A stretch of 60,695 nt of DNA from Bryobacterales bacterium (GTDB taxonomy: Bacteria > Acidobacteriota > Terriglobia > Bryobacterales > Bryobacteraceae). The notes under the pieces are model-generated. The model saw nothing but the letters and a program-made list of their open reading frames with translations. It searched no databases and was not told where the DNA came from. The stretch spans positions 1-60,695 of the forward strand of contig JADZGD010000034.1 in assembly GCA_020854055.1 (NCBI GenBank), written 5' to 3'. A program made the position numbers and the translations under genes. The stretch's first letter is position 1. Each line of letters opens with the position of its first letter. This document shows, piece by piece, positions 15,482 through 24,979 of this stretch.

Positions 15482-16609
15482 ATGGCCGAAACCCTGCGCC
15501 ACCTGCGATTTCCTGGAGACAGGAGCCGCGGCCGGCGCTTTCCCGAACCGGCGCACCCCTACCGTTCGGATTTTCAGCGCGATCGCGACCGGATCGTCCA
15601 TGCCCGCGCCTTCCGCCGGCTGGAGGATAAGACGCAGGTCTGGGGCGCCGGCTTCTCCGATCACTTTCGCAACCGCCTCACCCACACCATCGAAGTGGCG
15701 CAATTGGCGCGTACCGTGGCATCCGTGTTGGAACTGGATGAAGAGCTGACCGAGGCCCTGGCGCTGGCTCACGATATCGGCCACCCCCCGTTCGCGCATT
15801 CCGGTGAGGAAGAGCTGGACCATCAGATGCAGCGCTTCGGTGGCAGGTTCGATCACAACCTTCAGGCATTGCGCATCGTCGAAAGCTTCGAGCAGAGTTA
15901 TGCGCGCTTCCCAGGGCTCAACCTGACCTTTGAGGTCCGCGAAGGAATCGCCAAGCACTCCCGTGATTTCGCTCCCGGCGAGATTCCCGAACTCGACCAG
16001 TACCTGCCCGGCCTGAAGCCGCCGCTCGAAGCCCAGTTGATCGATTTGGCCGACGAGATCGCCTACAACACCGCCGACCTGGACGACGCCTATGAGGCAT
16101 CTATGTTCGGCATGGAGGAGATCGCCTCTGCCGTGCCCGGGTATGCCGCCATCGTCGATGAACTGGAAGGACACTTCCCCGGCGCTTCCGAAAAGGTTCT
16201 GTTTCACGAGGTGCTGCGCCGGCTAATCGACACCTTGATCAGCGGTTTGATCGAGGGTACCCGCTCCGCGGCCATTGAATCCGGCGCCGAGTCCGTAGAG
16301 GATCTGCGCCGGCTACCTGCAAGGCTGGCGCGAATGACTCCGGGCAGCCGGATAACCAATGTCCAGTTGAAAGAATTCCTGCGAAACCGGGTGTACTGTT
16401 CGCCCCTGCTGGCCGAGGAGCGGGCGTCATCCACCGGCATGATCGGGGAACTGTTCGGCTTTTTCCTGGAGCATCCCGAACAGGTGCCGCCCAAGAGTTG
16501 GGATCCGCCCGGGGATGAACCCCTCTACCGCCAGGTGTGTGACTATATCGCTGGGATGACCGACGGCTTTCTGCGCCGCACGCACGCCGAACTGCTCGCC
16601 TCCCGCTGA
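15482..16609 (+). CDS. dNTP triphosphohydrolase (dGTPase-like HD protein)
   Basis: A 375-residue HD-domain hydrolase of the dGTPase family, which splits dNTPs into deoxynucleoside and triphosphate. It shows PYRSDFQRDRDRIVH, FRRLEDKTQV, the HD motif residues H68 (RLTHTIEV), H97-D98 (LAHDIGHPPFAHSGEE) and DHNLQALRI, and IDLADEIAYNTADLDDA. The length fits the shorter, non-Escherichia branch (about 370-400 residues). The ATG at 15482 starts just before the family N-terminus; the frame is open further upstream into the TPR gene, but that part is not homologous. Confidence 0.93.
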   Translation: MAETLRHLRFPGDRSRGRRFPEPAHPYRSDFQRDRDRIVHARAFRRLEDKTQVWGAGFSDHFRNRLTHTIEVAQLARTVASVLELDEELTEALALAHDIGHPPFAHSGEEELDHQMQRFGGRFDHNLQALRIVESFEQSYARFPGLNLTFEVREGIAKHSRDFAPGEIPELDQYLPGLKPPLEAQLIDLADEIAYNTADLDDAYEASMFGMEEIASAVPGYAAIVDELEGHFPGASEKVLFHEVLRRLIDTLISGLIEGTRSAAIESGAESVEDLRRLPARLARMTPGSRITNVQLKEFLRNRVYCSPLLAEERASSTGMIGELFGFFLEHPEQVPPKSWDPPGDEPLYRQVCDYIAGMTDGFLRRTHAELLASR

Positions 16610-16642
16610 GGTCCGCCCCGTCGCCGCCGAACCTGTACTACC

Positions 16643-17485
16643 TTGTTAGAGGGTAACAGAGGCTTGCGCACGTTCAAGGATAAAGGCGTACTGATTACAG
16701 GCGCCGGGCGGGGAATCGGAAAGCGGCTGGCGATTGGATTCGCGCTGGCCGGCGCCCGGGTGGGGCTGCTCGCCCGAAGCAAGGCCGAACTGGATCTGGC
16801 CGATCTGGAGATTGAACATCAGGGCGGCACATCGCTTCGCCTCCGCGCCGATGTCCGCGATTTCGAACAGGTTTCGGCGGCGGTTGACCGCATGCGCGTG
16901 CAGTATGGGGGCGTTCACATCCTGGTGTGCGCCGCGGCCATTCAAGGCCCCATCGCGCCGCTGGTCGAATGTAGTCCGAAGGCCTGGGCCGAGACCATCG
17001 ACACCAACCTGATCGGGGTAATGAATGTCTGCCGCGCGGTACTGCCGGCGATGATTGCCCATCGCCGTGGCAAGATCGTCGCGCTCAGCGGGGGTGGCGC
17101 CTCCAAACCGCGGCCGAATTTCTCCGCCTACGCCGCCTCGAAAGCCGCGCTCGCGCGCATGGTGGAGTGCCTGGCGGAGGAGGTCCGGGATTACAACATC
17201 CAGGTGAACTGTCTCGCTCCCGGAGGCACCTATACCAGCATGACCGATGAGATTCTCCGTGCCGGTGACCGCGCTGGCTGGAAAGATGCCGAGGACGCCC
17301 GGAATGTCCGGCAGACCGGAGGAATTTCGCCGGACCGCCAAATCAGCCTGGCGCTGTTTCTGGCATCCGAGAAGGCGAATCACATCAGCGGGAAACTGAT
17401 TCACGTCAACGACGATTGGCGAAAGCTGGAAAAGTCCACCATTCACCCGGAACTGTTCACTCTGCGCAGGATGCAAAAGCTCTGA
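16643..17485 (+). CDS. Short-chain dehydrogenase/reductase (SDR)
   Basis: A 280-residue SDR oxidoreductase. It shows the cofactor loop TGAGRGIG near 19-26, the aspartate of RADVRDF, the structural CAAAIQGPIAPL, and the catalytic Ser region ALSGGGAS with YAASK (Tyr and Lys) near 172-176. The start is uncertain: the frame opens with TTG at 16643, and another TTG is at 16664 with AGAGG just before it; no ATG is available ahead of the Rossmann motif. The C-terminus extends about 25 residues past the usual SDR end (HPELFTLRRMQKL). It follows the dGTPase after 33 bp and meets mreD tail-to-tail with no base between stop codons. The substrate is unknown. Confidence 0.88.
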   Translation: MLEGNRGLRTFKDKGVLITGAGRGIGKRLAIGFALAGARVGLLARSKAELDLADLEIEHQGGTSLRLRADVRDFEQVSAAVDRMRVQYGGVHILVCAAAIQGPIAPLVECSPKAWAETIDTNLIGVMNVCRAVLPAMIAHRRGKIVALSGGGASKPRPNFSAYAASKAALARMVECLAEEVRDYNIQVNCLAPGGTYTSMTDEILRAGDRAGWKDAEDARNVRQTGGISPDRQISLALFLASEKANHISGKLIHVNDDWRKLEKSTIHPELFTLRRMQKL

Positions 17486-18022
17486 TCAGGAAGCGGTTTC
17501 TTTAAGCCGGTCCAGCAGGTGGAACAGCGGCAACGCCACGGCCGCATTCAGCGCTCCCACGATGAGCGTCTGGTGGATATCGAAATCCCACTGCTGGGCC
17601 AGCAGCGCGCGCTCCAGCACCCAGTAGAAGAACTGGTGGAAGAAGAAGAAAAAAAACGCCAGAATCAGCCGCACCAGGGGATTGTCCACGTCGAACCGCA
17701 GGCTGACCGATGCGGCGAAATACCCCACCAGCGTCTTCACAATGCCAAACATTCCAATCGGCTGATGCGACAGCGAATCCTGCGCCAGTCCGATGGACGC
17801 GCCGATGAAGATGCCCACCAGCGGTGAGCGCCGCATCAGTGCGAAGTAGACGGTGACCAGCAGCGGCATCTCCAGGTACGACAGGTACTGTAAGAACAAC
17901 GGAACGTAAACCTGGAACAGAATGGCAGCCAGCGGAATGAGGACGAACACCACCGGCCGGAAGCGCGAGACTTTGCTGCGGCGGCGGACGTCGGTCAGTA
18001 GCTGGTCGCTGAAGTCGCTCAT
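17486..18022 (-). CDS. mreD: Rod shape-determining protein MreD
   Basis: A 178-residue inner-membrane protein with about five to six hydrophobic segments (PVVFVLIPLAAILFQVYV, EMPLLVTVYFALM, GIFIGASIGLAQDSL, the Phe-rich LILAFFFFFFHQFFYW, and a final one). The SLSHQPIGMFGIVKTLVGY stretch is typical of MreD. It works with MreC and MreB in the elongasome that guides lateral wall synthesis. Its ATG overlaps the mreC stop by four bases, so it is the last gene of mreBCD. No rodA or pbp2 gene follows; an SDR gene converges from the other side. Confidence 0.9.
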   Translation of the reverse strand: MSDFSDQLLTDVRRRSKVSRFRPVVFVLIPLAAILFQVYVPLFLQYLSYLEMPLLVTVYFALMRRSPLVGIFIGASIGLAQDSLSHQPIGMFGIVKTLVGYFAASVSLRFDVDNPLVRLILAFFFFFFHQFFYWVLERALLAQQWDFDIHQTLIVGALNAAVALPLFHLLDRLKETAS

Positions 18023-19227
18023 TGATTGGGCGGAGGGCTCTTTTCCGGCGGTGCTGGAACCCGGCCGGGAGCGGGCTGTGGCTGCTGCGTCAGCGGGATG
18101 GGGGCGGGACGCCGCGGTTCCGGACGCGGCGCCGCACCCGGTTGCCCGGCTGTGGGAGCGGGTTTCGCGGCAGGCGGCGGAACTTTTGCCGGATCGATAT
18201 TAAAATCGGGCGGTTTGGAGCCGGGAAGTCCAAAACCATATACGTGGCCTTGCGCCGCGCCGATCGCCCGGTAGCGGTCGATCAACTTGTCAGCGTCCGT
18301 TTCGGGTCCGGAACGTGCTCCGGGCGTCACCACTGCTGCCGCTCCGCTTTCCGGTGGCGGCGGCGATTGCATGTGCATTCCGCTCGAGGCTGTCTGCCAC
18401 TCGGGTATCGGCTGATGGACGCCCTCCAGGATGACCAGAACCTCTTCCAGGCCGTTCTGCATCCCGCTGGGATTGAGAAAAACCTCCTTGTGCCCGCGTC
18501 CGGGGCGAGCCACCGTCACTTGTCCCACGGGTAGTCCCTTGGGAAAGATGCGGTCGTCGCCGGAGGTGTAAAACCACTCGCCCGGCTCCACTTTTTCTTC
18601 GTTCTGAATGTAATCGACGATGCAGCTTCCGTGTCCTTGTCCCTTGACCGTTCCGTGGACGCGGTTCTTCTGGGAAATGACGCCGGCGGCGAAACTGGGG
18701 TCGGTAATCAACAGCACGGTCGACGCCGTGGGATAGGCCGCCAATACCTTGCCGACAATGCCGTCCGGGGTGATGACTGCCATGCCCCGCTGCACCCCGG
18801 CGGCCGAACCGCGATCAATGAAGACGACTCTCGAGTTGGCGCCGGTCCCGCTGGCGATAATTCGGGCGGCGAGTGTCTTGGATGGAGTTTTTTCCTGGAA
18901 GATCTGAAGGGCGTGGACCCGGTCGGCGGTCGATAGCTGCTCGACCAACTCCTGATTCTTCAGCTTTAGCGTATCCATCGCCTGCTTCAGCTTCTTGTTC
19001 TGCGATCGCACGTCCACCAGCACGAAATAGTCCTGGATGAAGCCCACCGTGCTGCTCCGGAAGGTCTCCAGCACGCGCGCCAGCGGCGTGATCGCCGTGA
19101 CGCTCCACACCCGCAGCAGCGTCATGTTCTGATGGGTTTTTACCTGGTAGGCCAGCAGAATCAACTGAGCGAAGATCACCAGCACCAGGACGGTAAGGTT
19201 GCGGAAGCGGCTCAGTAGAAAATCCAT
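18019..19227 (-). CDS. mreC: Rod shape-determining protein MreC with a long Pro-rich tail
   Basis: A 402-residue MreC. One membrane segment lies near 9-30 (LTVLVLVIFAQLILLAYQV), then a coiled-coil region around 80-115 (QNKKLKQAMDTLKLKNQEL), then the beta-domain pair with SRVVFIDRGSAAGVQRGM, GIVGKVLAAYPTASTVLLI and FPKGLPVGQV. After about residue 278 there is a roughly 125-residue low-complexity Pro/Ala-rich periplasmic extension that ordinary MreC proteins lack. I use the ATG at 19227, immediately before the membrane segment; the frame is open to 19329 but codes for an Arg/Ala-rich stretch unlike MreC. A 123-bp gap separates it from mreB. Confidence 0.92.
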   Translation of the reverse strand: MDFLLSRFRNLTVLVLVIFAQLILLAYQVKTHQNMTLLRVWSVTAITPLARVLETFRSSTVGFIQDYFVLVDVRSQNKKLKQAMDTLKLKNQELVEQLSTADRVHALQIFQEKTPSKTLAARIIASGTGANSRVVFIDRGSAAGVQRGMAVITPDGIVGKVLAAYPTASTVLLITDPSFAAGVISQKNRVHGTVKGQGHGSCIVDYIQNEEKVEPGEWFYTSGDDRIFPKGLPVGQVTVARPGRGHKEVFLNPSGMQNGLEEVLVILEGVHQPIPEWQTASSGMHMQSPPPPESGAAAVVTPGARSGPETDADKLIDRYRAIGAAQGHVYGFGLPGSKPPDFNIDPAKVPPPAAKPAPTAGQPGAAPRPEPRRPAPIPLTQQPQPAPGRVPAPPEKSPPPNQ

Positions 19228-19320
19228 GTTACCAGCCGCCCATGGCGCTGCCGCCGGAAAGAGACCTGTCCCGCGCGCCGCACGGCCGGCAGCATCCCGT
19301 GCCCGCGCTACTCCACGGAC

Positions 19321-19340
19321 TCGCCGCATGTCGCCGCATG
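19321..19340. repeat. Perfect 10-bp tandem duplication between mreB and mreC
   Basis: TCGCCGCATG occurs twice in direct succession and continues three more bases (to 19343). It lies in the 123-bp gap between mreB and mreC. It may simply be slippage. Confidence 0.55.
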
Positions 19341-19350
19341 TCGATAGGCT

Positions 19351-20385
<1,035 letters not shown>

Positions 20386-20398
20386 CTAGAACTCCTTG

Positions 20399-20414
20399 GA
20401 TCGGCACGCCGATC
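20399..20414. repeat. Inverted repeat in the mreB leader
   Basis: GATCGGC and GCCGATC (7 of 7) flank a 2-base centre, directly upstream of the mreB Shine-Dalgarno. It could be a DNA-binding site. With a two-base loop it is a poor RNA hairpin. Confidence 0.4.
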
Positions 20415-20519
20415 GTTCTGCATGTAAGGGCCTACTGCCGGGCCGGCTTGTTTGCCGCGCGAGCTATTCAGGGAACTGGCCGAAAACATCGGAAGACGGG
20501 AACAGAGCAGTCCCTCTAA

Positions 20520-20548
20520 AGATTACCATACTGATGCTGTCCCATCAA
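20520..20548 (-). promoter_or_regulatory. Candidate sigma-70 promoter of mreBCD
   Basis: On the reverse strand TTGATG (20548-20543) and TAATCT (20525-20520) are separated by exactly 17 bases. This would give a leader of about 135 bases before the mreB ATG. It lies in the only long gap of the window and points at mreB. It is a consensus-based prediction only. Confidence 0.5.
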
Positions 20549-20622
20549 TGAATGTGTAAATCTTCTCGCTTGTTTTCAACGAAGTAGGTGGCGCGGTCCG
20601 GAGGCTGTTACCCTGGATTCAG

Positions 20623-21753
20623 ATGGACCGCCGCTATTTTCTGTTTGCCGCCGGCGCTGCCCTGTCCGGCTGCCGCCGAAAAAAAGGCGCCCGGTTTGAT
20701 GGCTACGCCTTCGTCGCCAACCAGGAAGGACGCGCCGTGGCGGTGGTGGATTTAGCCGCGTTTACGGTGGCCCGCCACATCCACCTGGACAGCGCTCCCG
20801 CTGAGTTGATCGCTCATCCCGAACGCCCCGCCGTCTATGTGCTCTCGCGCGAAAACGGCACCGTTTATGAAATCGGCATGGAAGGCCTCACGCTGCGCCG
20901 CCGCGTCAGGGTGGCCTCCGAAGCCGCTTCCATGCGCGCCGCGCCGGACGGCCGGTCGCTGTGGATCACCGCCCGCGATCCGCGCCAACTGATTCGGCTG
21001 CCGCTGGCCGGCTTCCGCCCCGACAGCCGTATCCCGTTGCCCGGCGAGCCGGAAGACTTTGACTTGTCGCCCGCCGCCCCGCTCGCCGCCGTTTCGATTA
21101 GCGGCAGCGGCAATGTCCTGTTTGCCGGCCTCCAGCGCCACAAACCCGGTCCGTTGGTCGAGATCGGAACCGATGCCGGCATCGTACGGTTTCGCCGTAA
21201 CGATGGGCGCACCTTGCTGGCGGCCGAACGCTCCACCCGCCGCCTGGTCGTGCTCGACGCCGCAACCGGCCGGCTGATCCTCCAGTTGCCACTGGCCGTT
21301 CGTCCGGACCACTTCTGTTTCAAAGCCGACGGTGGCCAGTTGTTCATTACCGGCGAAGGGCAGGATGCGGTGGCGATGGTCTATCCGCACCGTGTGCCGC
21401 AGGTCGCCGGAACGATGCTCGCCGGACGGGCTCCCGGCGCCATGGCGGCGTCGGAAACCCCTGGCTTCCTGTTCATCGCCAATCCCACCGGGAACACCGT
21501 CACCATTGTCGAAATCGCCACCCAGAAAGTGCTCGCCGTGGTGCAGGTCGGACGGCAGCCATCCGAGATCACCGTTACCCCGGATAATCAGTACGCACTG
21601 GTGCTCAACCAGGAGTCGGGCGACATGTCGGTGATCCGCACCGGAGCGGTGGAGGCCATCACCGCGCCCATGAAGCGGATGAAATCGGCGCCCCTGTTTA
21701 CCATGATTCCGGTCGGCTCGAAACCGGTGGCCATGGCCGTCCGGGCCGTCTAG
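20623..21753 (+). CDS. YVTN/YncE-like beta-propeller lipoprotein
   Basis: A 376-residue protein with an N-terminal DRRYFLFAAGAALSGC: a Tat-like RR pair plus a lipobox (LSGC, Cys17), so probably a Tat-exported lipoprotein. The rest is a seven-blade-type propeller with YNCE/YVTN repeats, for example YAFVANQEGRAVAVVDL, FLFIANPTGNTVTIVEI with VQVGRQPSEITVTPDNQYALVLNQESGDMSVI. Such proteins are binding or scaffold modules; no catalytic residues are evident. It stands between mreB (divergent) and the FGE-like/hydrolase fusion, with 48 bp to the latter. Confidence 0.82.
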   Translation: MDRRYFLFAAGAALSGCRRKKGARFDGYAFVANQEGRAVAVVDLAAFTVARHIHLDSAPAELIAHPERPAVYVLSRENGTVYEIGMEGLTLRRRVRVASEAASMRAAPDGRSLWITARDPRQLIRLPLAGFRPDSRIPLPGEPEDFDLSPAAPLAAVSISGSGNVLFAGLQRHKPGPLVEIGTDAGIVRFRRNDGRTLLAAERSTRRLVVLDAATGRLILQLPLAVRPDHFCFKADGGQLFITGEGQDAVAMVYPHRVPQVAGTMLAGRAPGAMAASETPGFLFIANPTGNTVTIVEIATQKVLAVVQVGRQPSEITVTPDNQYALVLNQESGDMSVIRTGAVEAITAPMKRMKSAPLFTMIPVGSKPVAMAVRAV

Positions 21754-21801
21754 CTCCGGTTCCTGCTCTAATAATTACGGTCCACCCGGAGAACTTCGCT
21801 C

Positions 21802-23565
21802 ATGAAACTGTTTCTGCTCCTGGCGCTTTCGGCGGCCTTCGCCACTGCCGCTGAGATGGTCCGCATCCCACAGGGCTCCTTCGAAGTCACCGATCAGATC
21901 ACCACCCTCAAGCTGCGGGTTACCGTGAGCGCCTTCGAGTTGAGCGCGGCCGAGGTTACCCAGCGCGAATACCGCGAAGTCACCGGCTCCAACCCTTCCA
22001 TCTACCGGGGTGATGAGCGCCCGGTCGAGAACGTTTCCTGGTTTGATGCCATCCGCTTCACCAACCAAAAGAGTCTTCAGCAGGGGCTGTCCCCCTGCTA
22101 TGACCTGGCGACTGGGGGCCGCCGCTACGCCTGCACCGGTTATCGCCTTCCCACCGATGCCGAATGGATTCGCGCCGCTGGTCCCAAACCGGCTGCCCGA
22201 GAGCTGAATCGCATCGCCAACTTGGGGGATTCCAGCACCACCAGCCTGGCGATTTTCCAGCCGGCCCTGACACGCGGCACACTGCCGGTGAAGTCGCGCG
22301 CCCCCGGCCCCGCCGGCCTCTACGATATGTGGGGCAATGTCTGGGAGTGGTGCGAGGACTGGTACGACCCGGTCCTCAGCCCGGATGCGATCCGTGATCC
22401 GCGGGGTCCGCTGGACGGGTTGATGCGAATCGTGCACGGCGGGTCCTTTGTTACCACTACCGGAGGCTGGTCGCGCGATTACCGCTCTTCCATGGAGCCG
22501 GATACCCGCAGCCGCTACACCGGCTTCCGCCTGGCCCGCAGCCTGCCCGCCGGAGAATCCGCCGAAGCCGGCCGCGAATGGTGGCGCGCTTACAATCAAG
22601 CGCCCGCCGGTTACCAGAACGGCATTGGCGGCCTGTCGCCGCTGCTGGAAAACGGCGGCATCGAGGTGTGGCGGAAGCACGCCGGGGTCATTCGCGCCAA
22701 ATGGACCGCCATCCTGGGCCTTCCCGCGCCGGTTACCACCCCGGCTGCCGCCCGTCTCATCCGGCAGATCCACCCGCGCAATTTCGCCGGCCAGATCTAC
22801 CAGGTGGAGACCAGTCCCGGGAGCTGGGAGAAACTCTGTGTCCTCAGGCCGCGTAACCCTTCGGGCAAGCCTCTTCCGGTAGTGATCGTTCCCTTCTACG
22901 ACATCGACCTGCCGGTGGGCGCCGACAGCGGTGGCCGGCGTATGGGTACCGCCAGTGTGGATGCCTTTGCCTACACCGCCGCCCAACACGGCTACATCGC
23001 CGTCGCCGTCCGCTGGTTTGGCGAGAACGACGGCGAGTATTACAGCGAAGCATCGGCCAACCTGCTGCTGAACCACCCCGGTATCACCGGCCTCGGTAAG
23101 TGGATCGCCGATTCCCGCCGGATGATCGACTTCATTGAGACCCTCCCCGATGTGGATCGCTCCCGCATTGGCATGTTCGGCCACTCGCTCGGCGGAAAGA
23201 TGACGTTGTACGCGGCAGCGTTCGATCCCCGCATCCGGGCGGCGGTCAGCTCCGAGTTGGGAGTCGGCCTGAAGATGTCGAACTACGAGGACTACTGGTA
23301 TCTGGGCGACCGTATTACCACGGCGCCGCCCGGAACCGACCAGCACGAACTGATTGGCCTGATGGCGCCGCGCCCGTTTCTGCTGATCGGCGGCGACAAG
23401 TACGACGGAAACGAAAGCTGGCGCTACATCAACGCCGCCCGCGCCGTTTACCGGGCCTACGGCAAGCCGGAGAACGTCGGCATGTTCAACCACCACACCG
23501 GCCACACGCCCACCGAAGAGGCGGTCCGGATGGCTTTTGGCTGGCTGGACCACTTCCTCCAGTAG
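21802..23565 (+). CDS. Exported fusion: sulfatase-modifying-factor (FGE-like) fold plus alpha/beta hydrolase
   Basis: A 587-residue exported protein (signal peptide MKLFLLLALSAAFATAA). Residues about 18-250 form a SUMF1/FGE-like domain: MVRIPQGSFEV, EVTQREYREVTGSNPS, RPVENVSWFDA, YRLPTDAEW, LYDMWGNVWEWCEDWY and VHGGSFVTTTGGWSRDYR. The two cysteines that formylglycine-generating enzymes carry after GGSF are absent, so sulfatase activation is unlikely. Residues about 280-587 are an alpha/beta hydrolase with GHSLGG (S462), a plausible acid in GGDKYDGNE near 533 and a His in NHHTGHTP near 565, like acetylxylan or carbohydrate esterases. The start has GGAG about 9 bases upstream. The FGE-like fold may serve as a binding domain. 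Confidence 0.85.
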   Translation: MKLFLLLALSAAFATAAEMVRIPQGSFEVTDQITTLKLRVTVSAFELSAAEVTQREYREVTGSNPSIYRGDERPVENVSWFDAIRFTNQKSLQQGLSPCYDLATGGRRYACTGYRLPTDAEWIRAAGPKPAARELNRIANLGDSSTTSLAIFQPALTRGTLPVKSRAPGPAGLYDMWGNVWEWCEDWYDPVLSPDAIRDPRGPLDGLMRIVHGGSFVTTTGGWSRDYRSSMEPDTRSRYTGFRLARSLPAGESAEAGREWWRAYNQAPAGYQNGIGGLSPLLENGGIEVWRKHAGVIRAKWTAILGLPAPVTTPAAARLIRQIHPRNFAGQIYQVETSPGSWEKLCVLRPRNPSGKPLPVVIVPFYDIDLPVGADSGGRRMGTASVDAFAYTAAQHGYIAVAVRWFGENDGEYYSEASANLLLNHPGITGLGKWIADSRRMIDFIETLPDVDRSRIGMFGHSLGGKMTLYAAAFDPRIRAAVSSELGVGLKMSNYEDYWYLGDRITTAPPGTDQHELIGLMAPRPFLLIGGDKYDGNESWRYINAARAVYRAYGKPENVGMFNHHTGHTPTEEAVRMAFGWLDHFLQ

Positions 23566-23581
23566 CCGCGGCGCAGCTCCG

Positions 23582-24964
23582 TCAAAGGTTGGCGGCGGTC
23601 TTTTGGAGTAACTCCCACGCGTGGTTGATGTCCTCGGCCGAGGTCGCCATATTCCCGATCGCTATCCGGATGACATACCTGCCGCGGAGCACCGTGTGCG
23701 ACAGATAGGCCTCGTGGGTCCGGTTCACCATCTCCAGAAGCCGGCGGTTCTGCTCATCGGTACCCTTGTAGCGCAGGCAGACCACCGAGAATGGAGCCGG
23801 TGCGGCCAGTTCGAACCGTGGGTGGGCCTCCACGCGCGCCGCCAGTTCGGCCGCCATGCGAATCTGGCCGCGCAGCAGCGCCGAGACCCCCTCCCGCCCC
23901 AGCGAGCGCAACACGAACCAGAGTTTCAGCGCGCGGAACCGGCGGCCAAGTTGAATGCCGTAGTTCATCAGGTTCCGGGCGCGCGGCGCATCGTCCGTTC
24001 GCAGATACTCCGGCACCAGCGAAAACGCCTGGCGCAAAACCTCGGGCTTGCGGGTGAAAAACGCGCTCAGGTCACACGGAGTAAACAGCCACTTGTGCGG
24101 GTTGGTAACGACGGAATCGGCGCGATCGAGCCCGGCGAAGCAATCGCCGTACTCGGCCAGCATGGCCGCTGGTCCCGCATAGGCGGCGTCCACGTGAAAC
24201 CATAGTCCGTAGCGTTCGGCGATCGCCGCGATGGCCGCAATCGGGTCCACGCTGGTAGTGGAAGTCGTGCCTGCGGTGGCCACCACGCAGCAGGGCTTTT
24301 TTCCGCCGGCGATGTCGGCGCGTACAGCCTCTTCCAGCAGGTCCGCGCGCATGCGGAATGCATCGTCCACGCCAATCTTGCGAACGTTGTCCTGCCCCAG
24401 CCCGGCGGCGATCGCCGCCTTTTCGATCGAAGAGTGGCTCTGCTCGGAGGTGTACACGGCCAGGTCGCCTCGCCCGCCCCTCTGGCGTGCCTCGGGATCA
24501 GCCGCCTCGCGCGCGGCCACAATGGCGTGGAACGAACTGATGGAGGCGGTGTCGTAGATGATGCCGAAGAACTGCTCCGGCAAACCCAGCCACTGCCGCA
24601 GCCAGCTCATCGCTACTTCTTCCAACTCGGTCACCGCCGGCGAAGATGACCACAGCATCCCGTTCATGTTTAAGGCGGCAGCCAGCAACTCGCCTAAAAT
24701 TCCCTCAGCCGGAGCGGTGTTGGAAAAGTAGGCCAGGAATCGCGGGTGGTTCCAGTGCACGCAGGCCGGGACAATCAGCTCGCGAAAATCTTCCATCAGG
24801 CCGCTGCCGGCGTCTCCCTTTTCCGGCGCGCTGGCGGGTAGCGCGTCCACCAGTTCGCCGGGTTCCATCGAGGGGGTTACCGGATACTTCCGCGGATCGG
24901 CCAGCCATTCGGCGATCCAATCGATCGCCTCGTAGCCGGCCTGTCGGAATTCGTTCGGCGTCAT
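23582..24964 (-). CDS. PLP-dependent group II amino-acid decarboxylase (aromatic-L-amino-acid decarboxylase-like)
   Basis: A 460-residue enzyme with the complete signature. It has FLAYFSNTAPAEGILGELL, the stacking His in SEQSHSSIEKA (H177), ATAGTTSTTSVDPI, HVDAAYAG (D259) and the PLP lysine K291 in NPHKWL. It decarboxylates an aromatic or similar L-amino acid to the amine. The length is usual for the tryptophan/tyrosine decarboxylase branch. It follows the DapA-family gene after 15 bp on the same strand, so they may be co-transcribed. It converges on the FGE/hydrolase fusion. The precise substrate cannot be read. Confidence 0.92.
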   Translation of the reverse strand: MTPNEFRQAGYEAIDWIAEWLADPRKYPVTPSMEPGELVDALPASAPEKGDAGSGLMEDFRELIVPACVHWNHPRFLAYFSNTAPAEGILGELLAAALNMNGMLWSSSPAVTELEEVAMSWLRQWLGLPEQFFGIIYDTASISSFHAIVAAREAADPEARQRGGRGDLAVYTSEQSHSSIEKAAIAAGLGQDNVRKIGVDDAFRMRADLLEEAVRADIAGGKKPCCVVATAGTTSTTSVDPIAAIAAIAERYGLWFHVDAAYAGPAAMLAEYGDCFAGLDRADSVVTNPHKWLFTPCDLSAFFTRKPEVLRQAFSLVPEYLRTDDAPRARNLMNYGIQLGRRFRALKLWFVLRSLGREGVSALLRGQIRMAAELAARVEAHPRFELAAPAPFSVVCLRYKGTDEQNRRLLEMVNRTHEAYLSHTVLRGRYVIRIAIGNMATSAEDINHAWELLQKTAANL

Positions 24965-24979
24965 CGGCTCGGCCTTGAC

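Noticed and set aside
21754..21801. CTCCGG/CCGGAG repeat upstream of the FGE/hydrolase fusion
   Set aside because: Only six bases with a loop of about 26, and it includes the probable ribosome site; likely chance.
21775..23553. A 592-codon open frame antisense to the FGE/hydrolase fusion
   Set aside because: No recognisable motif; the sense strand has a signal peptide, FGE scaffold and GHSLGG.
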